From Aquimarina mytili (GTDB lineage Bacteria; Bacteroidota; Bacteroidia; Flavobacteriales; Flavobacteriaceae): DNA of 64,000 nt. Positions 1 to 9,895 of the stretch are shown piece after piece; the first letter of the stretch is position 1, and each line of letters opens with the position of its first letter. The notes beneath the pieces are model-generated. The model was not told where the DNA came from. It made no database searches and was given only the letters and a program-made list of their open reading frames with translations. Made by a program: the position numbers and the translations under genes. The stretch lies in NCBI RefSeq assembly GCF_016735115.1, contig NZ_JAERQJ010000008.1:1-64000 (forward strand), written 5' to 3'.

Positions 1-23
1 AATTTCTATTTGAGTTTATAACT

Positions 24-96
24 GAACGGAAAAGGTCTGAATCGAATGTATAAGTTTAAAAACTTAGAGTGTATAGATAGTGTACCTTTTCCGTTC
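24..96. repeat. Nested inverted repeat at left edge
   Basis: GAACGGAAAAGGT at 24-36 is the exact reverse complement of ACCTTTTCCGTTC at 84-96. A second palindrome (TAAGTTT / AAACTTA, about 50-66) sits in the loop. No U-run of terminator type follows on either strand, so a simple intrinsic terminator is not evident. It could be a processed RNA structure, a site for a DNA-binding protein, or part of an element that continues left of the window. The structure is seen directly; the function is unknown. Confidence 0.6.
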
Positions 97-131
97 TTTA
101 AAATATAAAAAATTTAAATGCAAATCTAAAG

Positions 132-264
132 GAGTGCTTCGACCAGAGGAAGAAGTGTATCGAGAATAGGGTTTTGGATCAAAAAAGCTGTTCTCGATAC
201 ATTTTGTTTTCATGAGCTCTCAACTTCGCTCGAGGTGACATGAAAACAAAACACTCGAACTGAC
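132..264. repeat. Long nested palindromic repeat, copy A
   Basis: The outer arms are GAGTG (132-136) and CACTCGAACTGACG (from 252). The inner arms GTATCGAGAA (157-166) and TTCTCGATAC (191-200) are exact reverse complements. A further hairpin pairs 202-214 with 239-251 over 13 bases. Related copies occur at about 37.84-38.04 kb and 61.16-61.28 kb, sharing the GTATCGA...AATAGGGTTTTG core and the AACTGACG end. The rest of 1-333, downstream of xth, holds the 24-96 inverted repeat and AT-rich sequence; no gene is seen there. Confidence 0.7.
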
Positions 265-333
265 GCTTTTTTTTACCATATTTTCAATATATACAACGGT
301 TTAGATTTATTATATTTTTATTTCATTGTTCAC

Positions 334-1098
334 TTACACATCCAATTCAACAACAATCGGGCAATGATCACTATGTTTTGCTTCCGATAAAATAACGGCT
401 CTTTTTAATTTATCTTGCAAGGGCGTTGATACCATTCCATAATCCAAACGCCAGCCTTTATTATTGGCTCTGGCATTAGCCCTATAGCTCCACCACGAAT
501 AATTATGTGGATCTTTGTTAAAATGCCTGAACGAATCTATAAATCCGCTATTGATAAAATTGCCTATCCATTCTCGCTCTACAGGCAAAAATCCAGACAC
601 GTTTTTGTTACGCACGGGATCATGAATATCTATAGCCTCATGACAGATATTATAATCGCCCAAGATGACCAGGTTTGGATGTTGCTGTTTAAGTGAATTT
701 ATATACTCTTGAAAATCGGCCATATATTTTAATTTATGCTCTAACCGATCCATATTGGTGCCGCTGGGTAAGTATAAGCTCATTACCGATACTCCATTAA
801 AATCAGCTCTTAGGTTACGCCCTTCAAAATCCATGTAGTCTATCCCGGTACCATATTCTACATGATCTGGAGCCGTTTTGGATAAAATTGCTACACCACT
901 ATACCCTTTTTTCTGGGCACTAAACCAATAGTTATGCGAGTACCCGGCTTCTGCAAACACATTAAGATCCAATTGGTCTTTGTTTGCTTTTATTTCCTGA
1001 AGGCATATAACATCAGGATCTGCTTGCTGTAACCATTCTATAAAACCTTTGTTTAATGCGGCTCGAATTCCGTTTACATTATAGGAGATGATTTTCAT
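334..1098 (-). CDS. xth: Exodeoxyribonuclease III / AP endonuclease
   Basis: This is a base-excision-repair enzyme that cuts the backbone at abasic sites and has 3'-5' exonuclease and 3'-phosphatase activity. The 254-aa protein is full length for the Xth family of the EEP (endonuclease/exonuclease/phosphatase) fold. The N-terminal SYNVNGIRAA motif, the metal-binding Glu35 in CLQEIKA, the GDYN motif near residue 147 and the C-terminal catalytic Asp244-His245 pair (SDHCP) are all present. The start ATG is at 1096-1098. The gene is transcribed alone, divergent from the small lipoprotein gene at 1240. The assignment to exodeoxyribonuclease III rather than another EEP nuclease rests on the length and the whole-chain pattern. 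Confidence 0.95.
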   Translation of the reverse strand: MKIISYNVNGIRAALNKGFIEWLQQADPDVICLQEIKANKDQLDLNVFAEAGYSHNYWFSAQKKGYSGVAILSKTAPDHVEYGTGIDYMDFEGRNLRADFNGVSVMSLYLPSGTNMDRLEHKLKYMADFQEYINSLKQQHPNLVILGDYNICHEAIDIHDPVRNKNVSGFLPVEREWIGNFINSGFIDSFRHFNKDPHNYSWWSYRANARANNKGWRLDYGMVSTPLQDKLKRAVILSEAKHSDHCPIVVELDV

Positions 1099-1239
1099 GA
1101 ACTTTTGGATTTTTAATTTTTTAGTAAAAATAAGATTTACTGCAATTCTGTCGTTATGATATACAAAATAAACATATTGAATTCATCTGAACATATTTTG
1201 ATAAATTTTTATGATCTTTAATGTAAACAATCACAAATC

Positions 1240-1614
1240 ATGAAAAACATGTTTCTTAAAACCGCTTGCTTTATCCTTATATTAAGTACTCTTAATTGTA
1301 CTTCTGCACAAAAAGCAGGAGCTACAGATACTTCTGAAACGAAAACAGATGCTCAAAATATCCCTGCAAAAGAAATGATAGAAAAAGGATTTAGCAAAGG
1401 CACTTTAACCGCTAGCAAATCTGAAGGTTGTCCTTTTATCCTTAATGTTGAGGCGTATAAAGACAATTTAGATCCTATTAATTTAAATGATTTTTTTAAC
1501 CCCGATGAAGTTCCTGATCAGGTATGGGTAAAATATGCAAATCTTAGAATGCCGAGTAGATGTAATGATGCCCGACCAGTATCTCTTTTAGAAATTCGTA
1601 CACGTAAGGAATAA
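1240..1614 (+). CDS. Small predicted lipoprotein of unknown function
   Basis: The 124-aa protein starts with a hydrophobic signal segment ending in STLNC, a plausible type II signal-peptidase lipobox with Cys at about residue 20. A Thr/Ser/Lys-rich linker follows, then a compact domain with two further cysteines (in EGCPFIL and SRCNDARP) that could form a disulfide in the periplasm. I do not recognise the domain. It is convergent with the T9SS protein gene that ends at 1616, leaving one base between the two stop codons. Confidence 0.75.
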   Translation: MKNMFLKTACFILILSTLNCTSAQKAGATDTSETKTDAQNIPAKEMIEKGFSKGTLTASKSEGCPFILNVEAYKDNLDPINLNDFFNPDEVPDQVWVKYANLRMPSRCNDARPVSLLEIRTRKE

Positions 1615-1615
1615 G

Positions 1616-4615
1616 CTATTGCACTATAAACTTAGCAGATCTATTTTTTTCATTCTTATCGCCTAAACGCACAAAATAAATCCCAGTACTGGCATAAGAC
1701 ATGTCTAATTCGTATACAAATCTTCCATTAGCGTTTTTTTCTACGAAATTAGAAACGATAATTTGGCCTGTTATTGTAAAAACATTCAGCTTCAAGCGTT
1801 CTTCTGCACCAGGGTCGCTCATCGTAATCAAAAACTGCCTGTTTGGACGATTAACCACGATCAAATCTAATATTGGAGGTTGATTATCCCCAATATTTAC
1901 GGTATAATCGTGAGTAGTACCAAATTGCATAGATAAACAAGGATCATTAAGATCTTCTTGGGTATTTTCTTGGGTATCGCCCGCTCGTACCCTAAGAAGA
2001 TGAGTTCCGGTAGTGGCATTGCTTCCTAGTGAAAAAACAAAACTCTGATCTTTATTTGCTTCTCTAATGACTTCATTACTCAATAATCGTTCAGTATCTC
2101 CAAAAATTCCATCATCGTTAAAATCAATCCAGAGTGACATCTGTTCTATTGCATCTCTGGCAAACCCAGATTGAACTGTAACTCTATATAACCCAATAGG
2201 CCCATCTAGATTAATAACCAAATTTGTAAAATTTTCATAACCCGAATTACAAAGGATAGGGGTATTAGAGATATTTGTCAGTTCAAATGACGTAATACCA
2301 TCACCTTGCAATCTACAATTTGAAGTTGGAAAACACGATTGATGTTCTATGTCTAGTATGATACGATCATTTTCGGCATTTTCATCGCTAGTTAATGCTG
2401 TTCCTATCTCGAAGGTATATGTTTTAAATTCTAATAGATTTGCCGTGGTATTAAATGTATACTCGGCAGATTCTCCTGGCTCAATTGTCCCCGTAAACAC
2501 CTCGTTAATGGTTCCTTCATTGTCCAAGATATAAAAAACAGGAATATTAGATTGTGGTGCTATTCCAAAATTCTGAATAGTAATGGTAATCGGTTCATTA
2601 GAAGAAATTCCTGATCCGGTTACTGGAGAAACTAACCGTACTGCGCCTACATCATTTTGAAGCAAACCTGATACCTCAATGGTAGCACAATCATTTTCGG
2701 GCACGCTGTCTGAGGCGAGATTTGTTTCGGCTGTTATCACAAAGTTATTATCTAGTGTAAGATCTGCTGGAGTACTAAAAATGAAAGACATGGTTTCTCC
2801 TGCGCTAATGGGTCCCGCAAAAACTTCGTTGACAGCAGTACCTCCATTAATCGAATAACTTACCGGAATATTAGTTTGAGTCGAAGTTCCAAAGTTTTGA
2901 ATCGTTACTTCAATTTCTTCGGTAGCCGTAAAAATTTTGCTTAAAGGGTTATCTATACTAACAACACCTACATCATTGGTTACATCATTGGCAATTTTAA
3001 AAACACCTACAACATCTCTGGCATTATCTCCGGTATCTTCAAAATATTCGGCAATATGCCAAAAAGTAGCATCATCAACAGGGTCGATACTAAGATGTGC
3101 ATAATCTCCATATCGTTTTCCATTATTGCGTTGCACATCGGTCCCTATTATAATGGTTTCTTCAGCAATTGTCATAGTCCCTAACGGATCTGTTGCTAAT
3201 CTACCTGTATATCGAATTGAAGCAAAGCTATCTGCCGTTGCTCCATCTGCAATGGTTCCCATCGTGGTGTAGCCCATGCCTATATTTCCGAAAACATCCA
3301 TGGCCATACTAGCGCACCAGGCACTTTTTCCATCAGGTGAAGTATAGGTTCCTTCCTGAAATATTGTCCATGGTTCTCCGTCACCATTTTGTCGTAACTC
3401 GTACCAGCGTATCGCCGCAACATTATCGATATCCCCACCAGATCCATCTGTTCTATCATCAATATCGATAACAAAATTAAGTACAACTGTATTATAACTA
3501 CAAAACCTACGGTAATTGGTGGCGTACATAACAGCCCCTTGTATCGCATCGATATCCTGGCCATCTGTGCCCGGTTGTGGTAGATTGCCAAAATCTCCAC
3601 CATCAAATGTAGAATCAAAAGGAGTTACGGCTAATTCTTCGGCTTCAACAATGGTTGAATTACTCGGAGTAATCCAATCTACATTAATAGTCCATAATTT
3701 TAAGATATCCCCACCAATAGGAACACCTGCCCATCCATCATCCTGGTAATAAATAATTTTTGCATCCCCTGGAGGAGGCAATACTTTACCTGTAGCATTA
3801 AATGAAGCTGGGCTATAAAAATTATCAATTTTTGCTCCTGGCAACGGAAAACCAACCATTTTTACATCCTCTTCACCCGCCAACATTTTTTCTCGTTCAA
3901 TAACATACACCACCTCGCTGGTTTCTTGCGAAAACTGATCTTTATTGGCTGTAATATAATATCCATCTGACCAGATAGAGAATTTGGTATAATCAGGAAA
4001 AGTACCTGTATTAAATCGATAGGTAAACCAACCATCATTTACTGGATCTGGTCCTTGAGATACTGCCACTAAAAATCCATTTGGAGTACTGCTAAATTCT
4101 GTAATCACAAATCTATCGGCAAAATTATCGTAAAACACTATGGGGTCTCCTTCGGTTTCGCCAGGAAAAATATTAGCTAAAGAAGTTGAAGAAACTATTG
4201 GAACACCATTTCTGTCATGTATTGCAAATGCAGAATTTTTTGCACTTAGATAGTGATTTGGTCCAATTGCTCCTGTAGGATCTGAAGGCGATTCTACTCT
4301 TGAATTTACTTCAAAAACCTGAGATGGTGCTTTACCCGCTCTTAAGTTTTGAGCACTTTTTTGTTGTACTAGTAAAGGATCTATCCCTAGAGGTAATCCT
4401 TTACCAGGAATATGTTTATTACCATCTGTTCTTCTATATTCTTTACCCCCTTCGCGAGGTTTTTCAGGAATTAATTTTTTTCCTAGTAATGAGGTTACCT
4501 CTCGCATATACGCAGCTTCAGTAATCAATGTAGCTTTATTGATTTCTTTTCTTTGAGAGAAACCAATAAAAACAGAAAATAAAAAGACAATTACTAAAAC
4601 CTTATTCGGCATCAT
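1616..4615 (-). CDS. T9SS-secreted protein with CARDB-like and GEVED domains
   Basis: This 999-aa protein begins with a signal peptide (residues about 1-20, MMPNKVLVIVFLFSVFIGFS). The large N-terminal half has no recognised enzyme motif; it reads like a beta-propeller or sialidase-like surface protein. Two CARDB-like repeats follow (about residues 555-640 and 655-735, each starting NDVG and containing TIQNFG). A GEVED-type domain comes next (IDFNDDGIFGDTERL, about residues 835-850), and the protein ends in a type A T9SS sorting domain (GIYFVRLGDKNE, FIVQ). It is expected to be exported, cleaved and attached to the cell surface or released. No neighbour suggests a substrate; the gene is flanked by a convergent lipoprotein gene and by glyS upstream. 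Confidence 0.85.
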   Translation of the reverse strand: MMPNKVLVIVFLFSVFIGFSQRKEINKATLITEAAYMREVTSLLGKKLIPEKPREGGKEYRRTDGNKHIPGKGLPLGIDPLLVQQKSAQNLRAGKAPSQVFEVNSRVESPSDPTGAIGPNHYLSAKNSAFAIHDRNGVPIVSSTSLANIFPGETEGDPIVFYDNFADRFVITEFSSTPNGFLVAVSQGPDPVNDGWFTYRFNTGTFPDYTKFSIWSDGYYITANKDQFSQETSEVVYVIEREKMLAGEEDVKMVGFPLPGAKIDNFYSPASFNATGKVLPPPGDAKIIYYQDDGWAGVPIGGDILKLWTINVDWITPSNSTIVEAEELAVTPFDSTFDGGDFGNLPQPGTDGQDIDAIQGAVMYATNYRRFCSYNTVVLNFVIDIDDRTDGSGGDIDNVAAIRWYELRQNGDGEPWTIFQEGTYTSPDGKSAWCASMAMDVFGNIGMGYTTMGTIADGATADSFASIRYTGRLATDPLGTMTIAEETIIIGTDVQRNNGKRYGDYAHLSIDPVDDATFWHIAEYFEDTGDNARDVVGVFKIANDVTNDVGVVSIDNPLSKIFTATEEIEVTIQNFGTSTQTNIPVSYSINGGTAVNEVFAGPISAGETMSFIFSTPADLTLDNNFVITAETNLASDSVPENDCATIEVSGLLQNDVGAVRLVSPVTGSGISSNEPITITIQNFGIAPQSNIPVFYILDNEGTINEVFTGTIEPGESAEYTFNTTANLLEFKTYTFEIGTALTSDENAENDRIILDIEHQSCFPTSNCRLQGDGITSFELTNISNTPILCNSGYENFTNLVINLDGPIGLYRVTVQSGFARDAIEQMSLWIDFNDDGIFGDTERLLSNEVIREANKDQSFVFSLGSNATTGTHLLRVRAGDTQENTQEDLNDPCLSMQFGTTHDYTVNIGDNQPPILDLIVVNRPNRQFLITMSDPGAEERLKLNVFTITGQIIVSNFVEKNANGRFVYELDMSYASTGIYFVRLGDKNEKNRSAKFIVQ

Positions 4616-4716
4616 AATCAGGAATTTATAATATGCGTTACCCTATACTTTTGACTAAAATACGATTAAACTTCAAAACATGAATAACGATCAAATAGTA
4701 ATTATGTAATACATGC

Positions 4717-4746
4717 AAAAAAGCTGCCAAAAGATTTGACAGCTTT
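4717..4746 (-). terminator. Intrinsic terminator after glyS
   Basis: On the minus strand AAAGCTGTCA pairs imperfectly with GGCAGCTT around a short loop, followed by a U-run (the plus-strand A-run at about 4717-4722). It lies 28-57 bases past the glyS stop codon. Confidence 0.7.
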
Positions 4747-4773
4747 GTATTTTATGCTCTTCATTCAAAGCGA

Positions 4774-6309
4774 TTATTTCAACCAATATTCTGCATCGGT
4801 TTTTTCTGAAATAAGCGATTTTAATTCGGCAATAGGAACTCTTTTTTGTTCCATTGTATCTCTATCTCTAATAGTAACTGTTTGATCGTTTAACGTATCA
4901 TGGTCTACAGTTATGCAAAATGGAGTACCATTAGCATCTTGTCTTCTGTAGCGTCTTCCTATAGCATCTTTTTCATCATAGATAACATTAAACTTCCATT
5001 TTAGGTCATCAACAATTTGTTGCGCAACTTCTGGCAAGCCATCTTTTTTAACTAGTGGAAGTATTGCTGCTTTTATTGGAGCTACAACTGCAGGTAATTT
5101 AAGTACAACTCGACTACTACCATCTTCTAAAACTTCTTCTTGTAATGCTGAAGAAAAAACAGCAAGGAACATTCTGTCTAATCCTACAGAAGTTTCTACT
5201 ACATATGGTACATAACTTTCTTTTAATTCTGGGTCAAAGAATTGTAATTTTTTACCTGAATATTCTTCATGAGCTTTCAAATCAAAATCGGTTCTAGAGT
5301 GAATCCCTTCCAGTTCTTTAAATCCAAATGGGAAATCAAACTCTATATCTGCTGCAGCGTTGGCATAATGTGCCAATTTATCGTGATCATGAAAACGATA
5401 CTTTTCTTTCCCTAATCCTAGAGATAAGTGCCAGTTTAATCGGGTTTCTTTCCAATAGTCGTACCACTTCATTTCTTCTCCAGGGCGAACAAAAAATTGC
5501 ATTTCCATTTGCTCAAATTCGCGCATTCTAAAAATAAATTGACGAGCTACAATTTCATTTCTAAATGCTTTTCCGGTTTGTGCAATCCCAAAAGGAATCT
5601 TCATACGTCCGGTTTTCTGCACATTAAGGAAGTTTACAAAAATCCCCTGAGCGGTTTCTGGTCGTAAATAAAGATCCATAGCCGAGTCTGCAGAAGCTCC
5701 TAATTTTGTTCCAAACATAAGATTAAACTGACGCACATCGGTCCAGTTTTTAGACCCTGTTTCTGGGCAACCTATTCCTAGATCTTCTATTAATTGTTTA
5801 AAACCTGCAAGATCATTTTCTTCTTGAACTCTAGTGAGTTCTACAGTAATTCTGTCAATTTCTTTTTGACGTCGAACAACATTAGCATTGGTACTTCTAA
5901 ACTCATCTTCATTAAAAGCATCGCCAAAACGTTTTTTAGCTTTGGTAATATCCTTTTCAATTTTCTGATTGATTTTTTCTCTGAAATCCTCTACTAAAAC
6001 ATCGGCTCTATATCTTTTTTTAGAATCTTTATTATCAATAAGAGGATCATTAAATGCATCAACATGCCCTGAGGCTTTCCAAGTGGTGGGATGCATAAAT
6101 ATTGCTGAGTCTAGCCCTACAATATTTTGATGCATGTTTACCATGCTTTTCCACCAATACTCTCGTATATTCTTTTTAAGTTCTACTCCATTTTGACCAT
6201 AATCATATACCGCACTTAGTCCGTCATAAATTTCACTAGAACCAAAAATGTACCCATACTCTTTGGCATGGGCTATAACCTTTTTAAATTTATCTTCTTG
6301 CTTTGCCAT
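4774..6309 (-). CDS. glyS: Glycine--tRNA ligase (alpha2, class II)
   Basis: The enzyme charges tRNA-Gly in the cytoplasm. The 511-aa length and single-chain layout match the alpha2 eukaryote-like form found in Bacteroidota, not the alpha2-beta2 GlyQ/GlyS enzyme. Class II motifs are visible: RPETAQGIF, the motif-2 region GKAFRNEI...RMREFEQME, and motif 3 ETSVGLDRMF. The C-terminal anticodon-binding domain follows (residues about 410-511). A likely -7 box TATTTTTG lies on the minus strand at 6382-6389, about 75 bases before the ATG. It is monocistronic with its own terminator. Confidence 0.95.
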   Translation of the reverse strand: MAKQEDKFKKVIAHAKEYGYIFGSSEIYDGLSAVYDYGQNGVELKKNIREYWWKSMVNMHQNIVGLDSAIFMHPTTWKASGHVDAFNDPLIDNKDSKKRYRADVLVEDFREKINQKIEKDITKAKKRFGDAFNEDEFRSTNANVVRRQKEIDRITVELTRVQEENDLAGFKQLIEDLGIGCPETGSKNWTDVRQFNLMFGTKLGASADSAMDLYLRPETAQGIFVNFLNVQKTGRMKIPFGIAQTGKAFRNEIVARQFIFRMREFEQMEMQFFVRPGEEMKWYDYWKETRLNWHLSLGLGKEKYRFHDHDKLAHYANAAADIEFDFPFGFKELEGIHSRTDFDLKAHEEYSGKKLQFFDPELKESYVPYVVETSVGLDRMFLAVFSSALQEEVLEDGSSRVVLKLPAVVAPIKAAILPLVKKDGLPEVAQQIVDDLKWKFNVIYDEKDAIGRRYRRQDANGTPFCITVDHDTLNDQTVTIRDRDTMEQKRVPIAELKSLISEKTDAEYWLK

Positions 6310-6461
6310 TATATTTATTCTCTTTTTTAAAAATACTATGTCACTTTATCCTTGAGACACCTATTTTTAAAATTGGTCCCGCAAAAATAGTTGAATTTAA
6401 ATGAATTGGAAATGAATTTGGTCAATTAATAGTTAGAGTAGGTAATTTCTGATAAAAGCAT

Positions 6462-6496
6462 AAAAAAACCGTCATATTAATTAAAACATGACGGTT
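6462..6496 (-). terminator. Intrinsic terminator
   Basis: AACCGTCAT and ATGACGGTT form a perfect 9-bp stem on the minus strand, followed by a U-run (plus-strand A-run 6463-6468). It terminates the 293-aa coiled-coil protein gene about 20 bases after its stop codon. Confidence 0.85.
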
Positions 6497-6515
6497 CAAT
6501 TTTATATAAAAAGAA

Positions 6516-7397
6516 TTATTTCAATTCAAACTGTGTATTAGAAATCATTCTTGGTCCAGAGAAAAGGTTTACTACATAGTTTCCTTTAACTAATTCTCCT
6601 TCAGCTGCATCTACAAGAACACATACATCTAAAGCTTCATTTTCATAAAATACTTTGTTACGACCACTATACGTAAGTACAGCATCATCAAAGTTTACAG
6701 AAACTTTATCACCGATAAGGTTATTTTCTGGATTAATTACCTGTACAAAAAGTTCTTTATCTCCTTTTTCAGTAAGCTTGTTTGGCGAAAGCGTAAAACA
6801 TACTCTTACTTTTTCTGCCTTACTAGCTTTTGAAGATGTTGAAATTTTACCGCTATTACGCACACGTACACCTTCTGCTTTTATATTTGCTGCAGTAAGT
6901 GCAGATCCTCTTTCAACGATTTCAGCAAGTTGTGCATTTTGTGTTTGTAAAGAGTCAGATAAGATAATTCTCTGATTTAATGCCACAGAAGTACTATCTA
7001 GATCTGTTGCTAATTGAGCATTTGCAGTCGTTAAACTATCGGCAAGTTTAAATAATCTTTCGCGCTCTCTTTTTAGTTTTCCTACTTCTCTTCTGTAGCG
7101 AGAAATTAAAGCCAAATTAGCATCGTTGTCTTTTACACTATCTAATAACACAACAATACGCTCTTTTGCCTTAAGTAAATGGTCATCCATTACTTCGTTA
7201 AGCGCGATAGCATTGTCATATTTTGTGATCAATTCTCCTAATTCGCTTTCAATAAGATCTTTTTCTTGTTGCAAAATTGCTTTATTTTGCTTCTCTTCGT
7301 TGTAAAACTTATACGTAAATATCCCTAAGATAAGCAACAGTGCTCCTAGAACACCGATAAGGATTTTAAGGGTTAAGTTATTGTTTTGAGCTGTCAT
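6516..7397 (-). CDS. Membrane-anchored coiled-coil protein
   Basis: The 293-aa protein has one N-terminal transmembrane helix (residues about 9-28, LKILIGVLGALLLILGIFTY). A long heptad-rich coiled coil follows (about 29-175; runs such as EEKQNKAILQQEKDLIESE), then a C-terminal beta-rich domain (about 195-293, KVRVCFTLSPN...). This is a single-pass inner-membrane protein with its globular end in the periplasm. I recognise the layout from other Flavobacteria but know no function. It is divergent from comF and has its own terminator. Confidence 0.8.
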   Translation of the reverse strand: MTAQNNNLTLKILIGVLGALLLILGIFTYKFYNEEKQNKAILQQEKDLIESELGELITKYDNAIALNEVMDDHLLKAKERIVVLLDSVKDNDANLALISRYRREVGKLKRERERLFKLADSLTTANAQLATDLDSTSVALNQRIILSDSLQTQNAQLAEIVERGSALTAANIKAEGVRVRNSGKISTSSKASKAEKVRVCFTLSPNKLTEKGDKELFVQVINPENNLIGDKVSVNFDDAVLTYSGRNKVFYENEALDVCVLVDAAEGELVKGNYVVNLFSGPRMISNTQFELK

Positions 7398-7472
7398 AAT
7401 ATTTAATTTCTAATTTTTGATGGTTATTTTCAATCGCTAAATATAATAATTAATGTTAATCTGCCTAATAAA

Positions 7473-8153
7473 ATGCTAAGAGACTTAGCCTACTTATTTT
7501 ATCCTACATACTGTGCTGCCTGCGACAGTCCATTACATAAGAACGAAAGGTTGCTATGTACTTCTTGTCGACATGAGCTCCCTTTGGGCAATTTTCATAA
7601 CGTAAACGCAAAAAAAATTGAAAAAGTATTTTATGGTCGTATCAAAATTGAAAATGCTGCATCTTTACTTGTATTTGAGAAAAATGGAAGGGTACAAAAC
7701 TTAATTCATAACCTAAAGTATAGAGGGCGAGAAGAAATAGGAGAAGAATTGGGCAAATGGTTAGGGGAAAAACTAACTCAAATGCCTAATTATCAATATG
7801 TTGATATTATTATCCCTGTACCTCTACATAAAAAAAGACTTCGAGAAAGAGGGTATAATCAAGTAGAAAAGTTTGGAATTGAAATCTCCCGAAAACTAAA
7901 TGCGACTTATATAGATTCTGTACTAAAAAAAATTTCATACTCTCAAAAACAATCTAAACGAGGAAAAGGAAGTAGATGGGACAATACTTTTGAAACATTT
8001 GGTATACAAAGCGAGTCTTTGCTCATAAACAAACATATTTTGTTAGTTGATGATATTGTGACCACCGGAGCTACTATAGAGGCTTGTGTACAAGTATTAG
8101 AATCTATCCCGGGCATTAAAATTAGTATTGCTACTATGGCAATAACAGAATAG
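7473..8153 (+). CDS. comF: ComF-family phosphoribosyltransferase-like protein
   Basis: The 226-aa protein has an N-terminal CxxC pair arrangement (CAAC at residues 15-18 and CTSC about 15 residues later), which makes the small zinc finger of ComF/GntX proteins. The conserved PVPLHKKRLRERGYNQ segment and the PRPP-binding loop LLVDDIVTTGAT in the C-terminal part are also present. The family supports DNA uptake and transformation in several bacteria, and its enzymatic substrate is unclear. The ATG is about 75 bases from the divergent coiled-coil gene, and the Big_5 lipoprotein gene follows after 130 bases. Confidence 0.88.
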   Translation: MLRDLAYLFYPTYCAACDSPLHKNERLLCTSCRHELPLGNFHNVNAKKIEKVFYGRIKIENAASLLVFEKNGRVQNLIHNLKYRGREEIGEELGKWLGEKLTQMPNYQYVDIIIPVPLHKKRLRERGYNQVEKFGIEISRKLNATYIDSVLKKISYSQKQSKRGKGSRWDNTFETFGIQSESLLINKHILLVDDIVTTGATIEACVQVLESIPGIKISIATMAITE

Positions 8154-8284
8154 GTTAGAATTCTTACTTTTGATCGCAATAATATAACATCAATTAACAG
8201 TAGTTATTAAAATCAAGAATCTTATTCCGTTTTTTTGTTTTTTAATATAGTTGTTTCTTTGTGGTTTAAATTGGCTAAAGAGAT

Positions 8285-9895
8285 ATGAGCAAAAAATTAA
8301 ATATGGTATTGGTTACTTTGATGCTACTGGTTCTTGTAATTAGTTGTGCAAAAAAAGGAACAATAAACGGAGGGCCAAAGGATGAGACTCCGCCAGTGTT
8401 TATTAAAGCTACGCCACCAGATTTCTCTACAAATTTCAATAGTGATGAGATTCGAATTTATTTTGATGAATATATCACATTAAAAGATCCACAAAAACAA
8501 ATTATCATATCACCTCCAATGGATCCCAAGCCCACTATTACTCCACTTGGAGGGGCCAATAAATTTATAAAGATTAAATTTTTAGATACCTTACTAGAAA
8601 ACACTACATACAGTATCAATTTTGGCGAAAGTGTTGTCGACAACAATGAAGGAAATCCTAATCCTTTTTTTAGATATGTATTCTCTACAGGTGATTTTCT
8701 TGATTCATTGAGTATCAAAGGAAACATAACCGATGCCCTTCAAAAAAAGACAGATCCTAATATAACTGTCGCTTTATATGAAATTGACGAAGAGTATTCT
8801 GACTCTCTAATTTATACCAAGGTACCGCGCTATGTTACTAACACTTTAGATTCTACATCTTTTAATTTCTATAATTTAAAAGAAGGAAAATTTAAACTTA
8901 TAGCATTACAAGATGCGTCTAACAATTATACATACGAACCTAAACTCGATAAGATTGGGTTTTATGAAGAAATTGTGAATTTACCTGAAGATACTGCCAA
9001 AGTTTTTAATATTACTTTGTTTAAAGAAATTCTTGATTTTAAGGCTATAAAGCCAAAACAAGTCTCAAAAAACGAATTTATTTTTCCGTTTGAAGGAAAT
9101 GCAGACAGTATGAAAATCAAGTTGCTTAGCCAGGCACCAGATAATTTTGAAACCAGAACAATTCCTGATAAAGAAAAAGATACGCTTCACTATTGGTTCA
9201 GACCCTTTTTCGAAGCTGATTCATTAATTTTTGAGGTCACTAATTCAAAATATCAAGATACTTTGATTACCAGATTTAAAGATCAGTACAAAGATTCGCT
9301 AAAACTCTCTTCGGTATATGGATCGTCCCTACCTCTTAATAAAAATGTTCTTATTTCGGCAAGTACTCCATTAGACAGTATTAATGAACAGCAAATTACA
9401 CTCACCGATAAAGATACTATAGCTGTCCCGTTTTCAATTGCTGTGGATACATATAAAAACGAGGCGAAGGTTGTCTTTGAAAAAGCAGAACAAAATATTT
9501 ATTCTTTAACATTTTTACCCGAAGCGATCAAGGATTTTGTAGGCAATGTTAACGATACAGTATCCTTTAATTTTAGAACTAAGAAATTGGCAGATTATGG
9601 AACCATTTTTCTTACATTGGAAAATGTTGAGTCTTATCCCGTATTGGTTCAAATAACTAATGAAAAAGAAGAGGTAATTTTAGAACAAGTTTCTACAAAA
9701 CAAGAAACATTAACTTTTGACTATCTTGATCCTGCAAAGTACCTAATTAGAGTAATCTTTGATACAAACAACAATGCCAAATGGGATACTGGTAATTTCT
9801 TACAGGGAATTCAACCAGAAGTTGTTCGTTATTTCCCCGAAGCCATTGATGTAAGAGCTAATTGGGAGATAAAACAAACCTTTATACTAGAGTAA
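8285..9895 (+). CDS. Ig-like (Big_5) outer-membrane lipoprotein
   Basis: The 536-aa protein carries a lipoprotein signal with lipobox LVISC (Cys at about residue 21). The mature N terminus contains the Big_5 Ig-like domain typical of Bacteroidota (DETPPVFIKATPPDFSTNF...IRIYFDEYI, about 33-135). Further beta-sandwich domains follow, including a C-terminal RVIFDTNNNAKWDTGNF segment. Such proteins are surface or periplasmic lipoproteins of unknown role. Its 3' end overlaps the convergent nitrilase-family gene by 9 bases. Confidence 0.85.
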   Translation: MSKKLNMVLVTLMLLVLVISCAKKGTINGGPKDETPPVFIKATPPDFSTNFNSDEIRIYFDEYITLKDPQKQIIISPPMDPKPTITPLGGANKFIKIKFLDTLLENTTYSINFGESVVDNNEGNPNPFFRYVFSTGDFLDSLSIKGNITDALQKKTDPNITVALYEIDEEYSDSLIYTKVPRYVTNTLDSTSFNFYNLKEGKFKLIALQDASNNYTYEPKLDKIGFYEEIVNLPEDTAKVFNITLFKEILDFKAIKPKQVSKNEFIFPFEGNADSMKIKLLSQAPDNFETRTIPDKEKDTLHYWFRPFFEADSLIFEVTNSKYQDTLITRFKDQYKDSLKLSSVYGSSLPLNKNVLISASTPLDSINEQQITLTDKDTIAVPFSIAVDTYKNEAKVVFEKAEQNIYSLTFLPEAIKDFVGNVNDTVSFNFRTKKLADYGTIFLTLENVESYPVLVQITNEKEEVILEQVSTKQETLTFDYLDPAKYLIRVIFDTNNNAKWDTGNFLQGIQPEVVRYFPEAIDVRANWEIKQTFILE

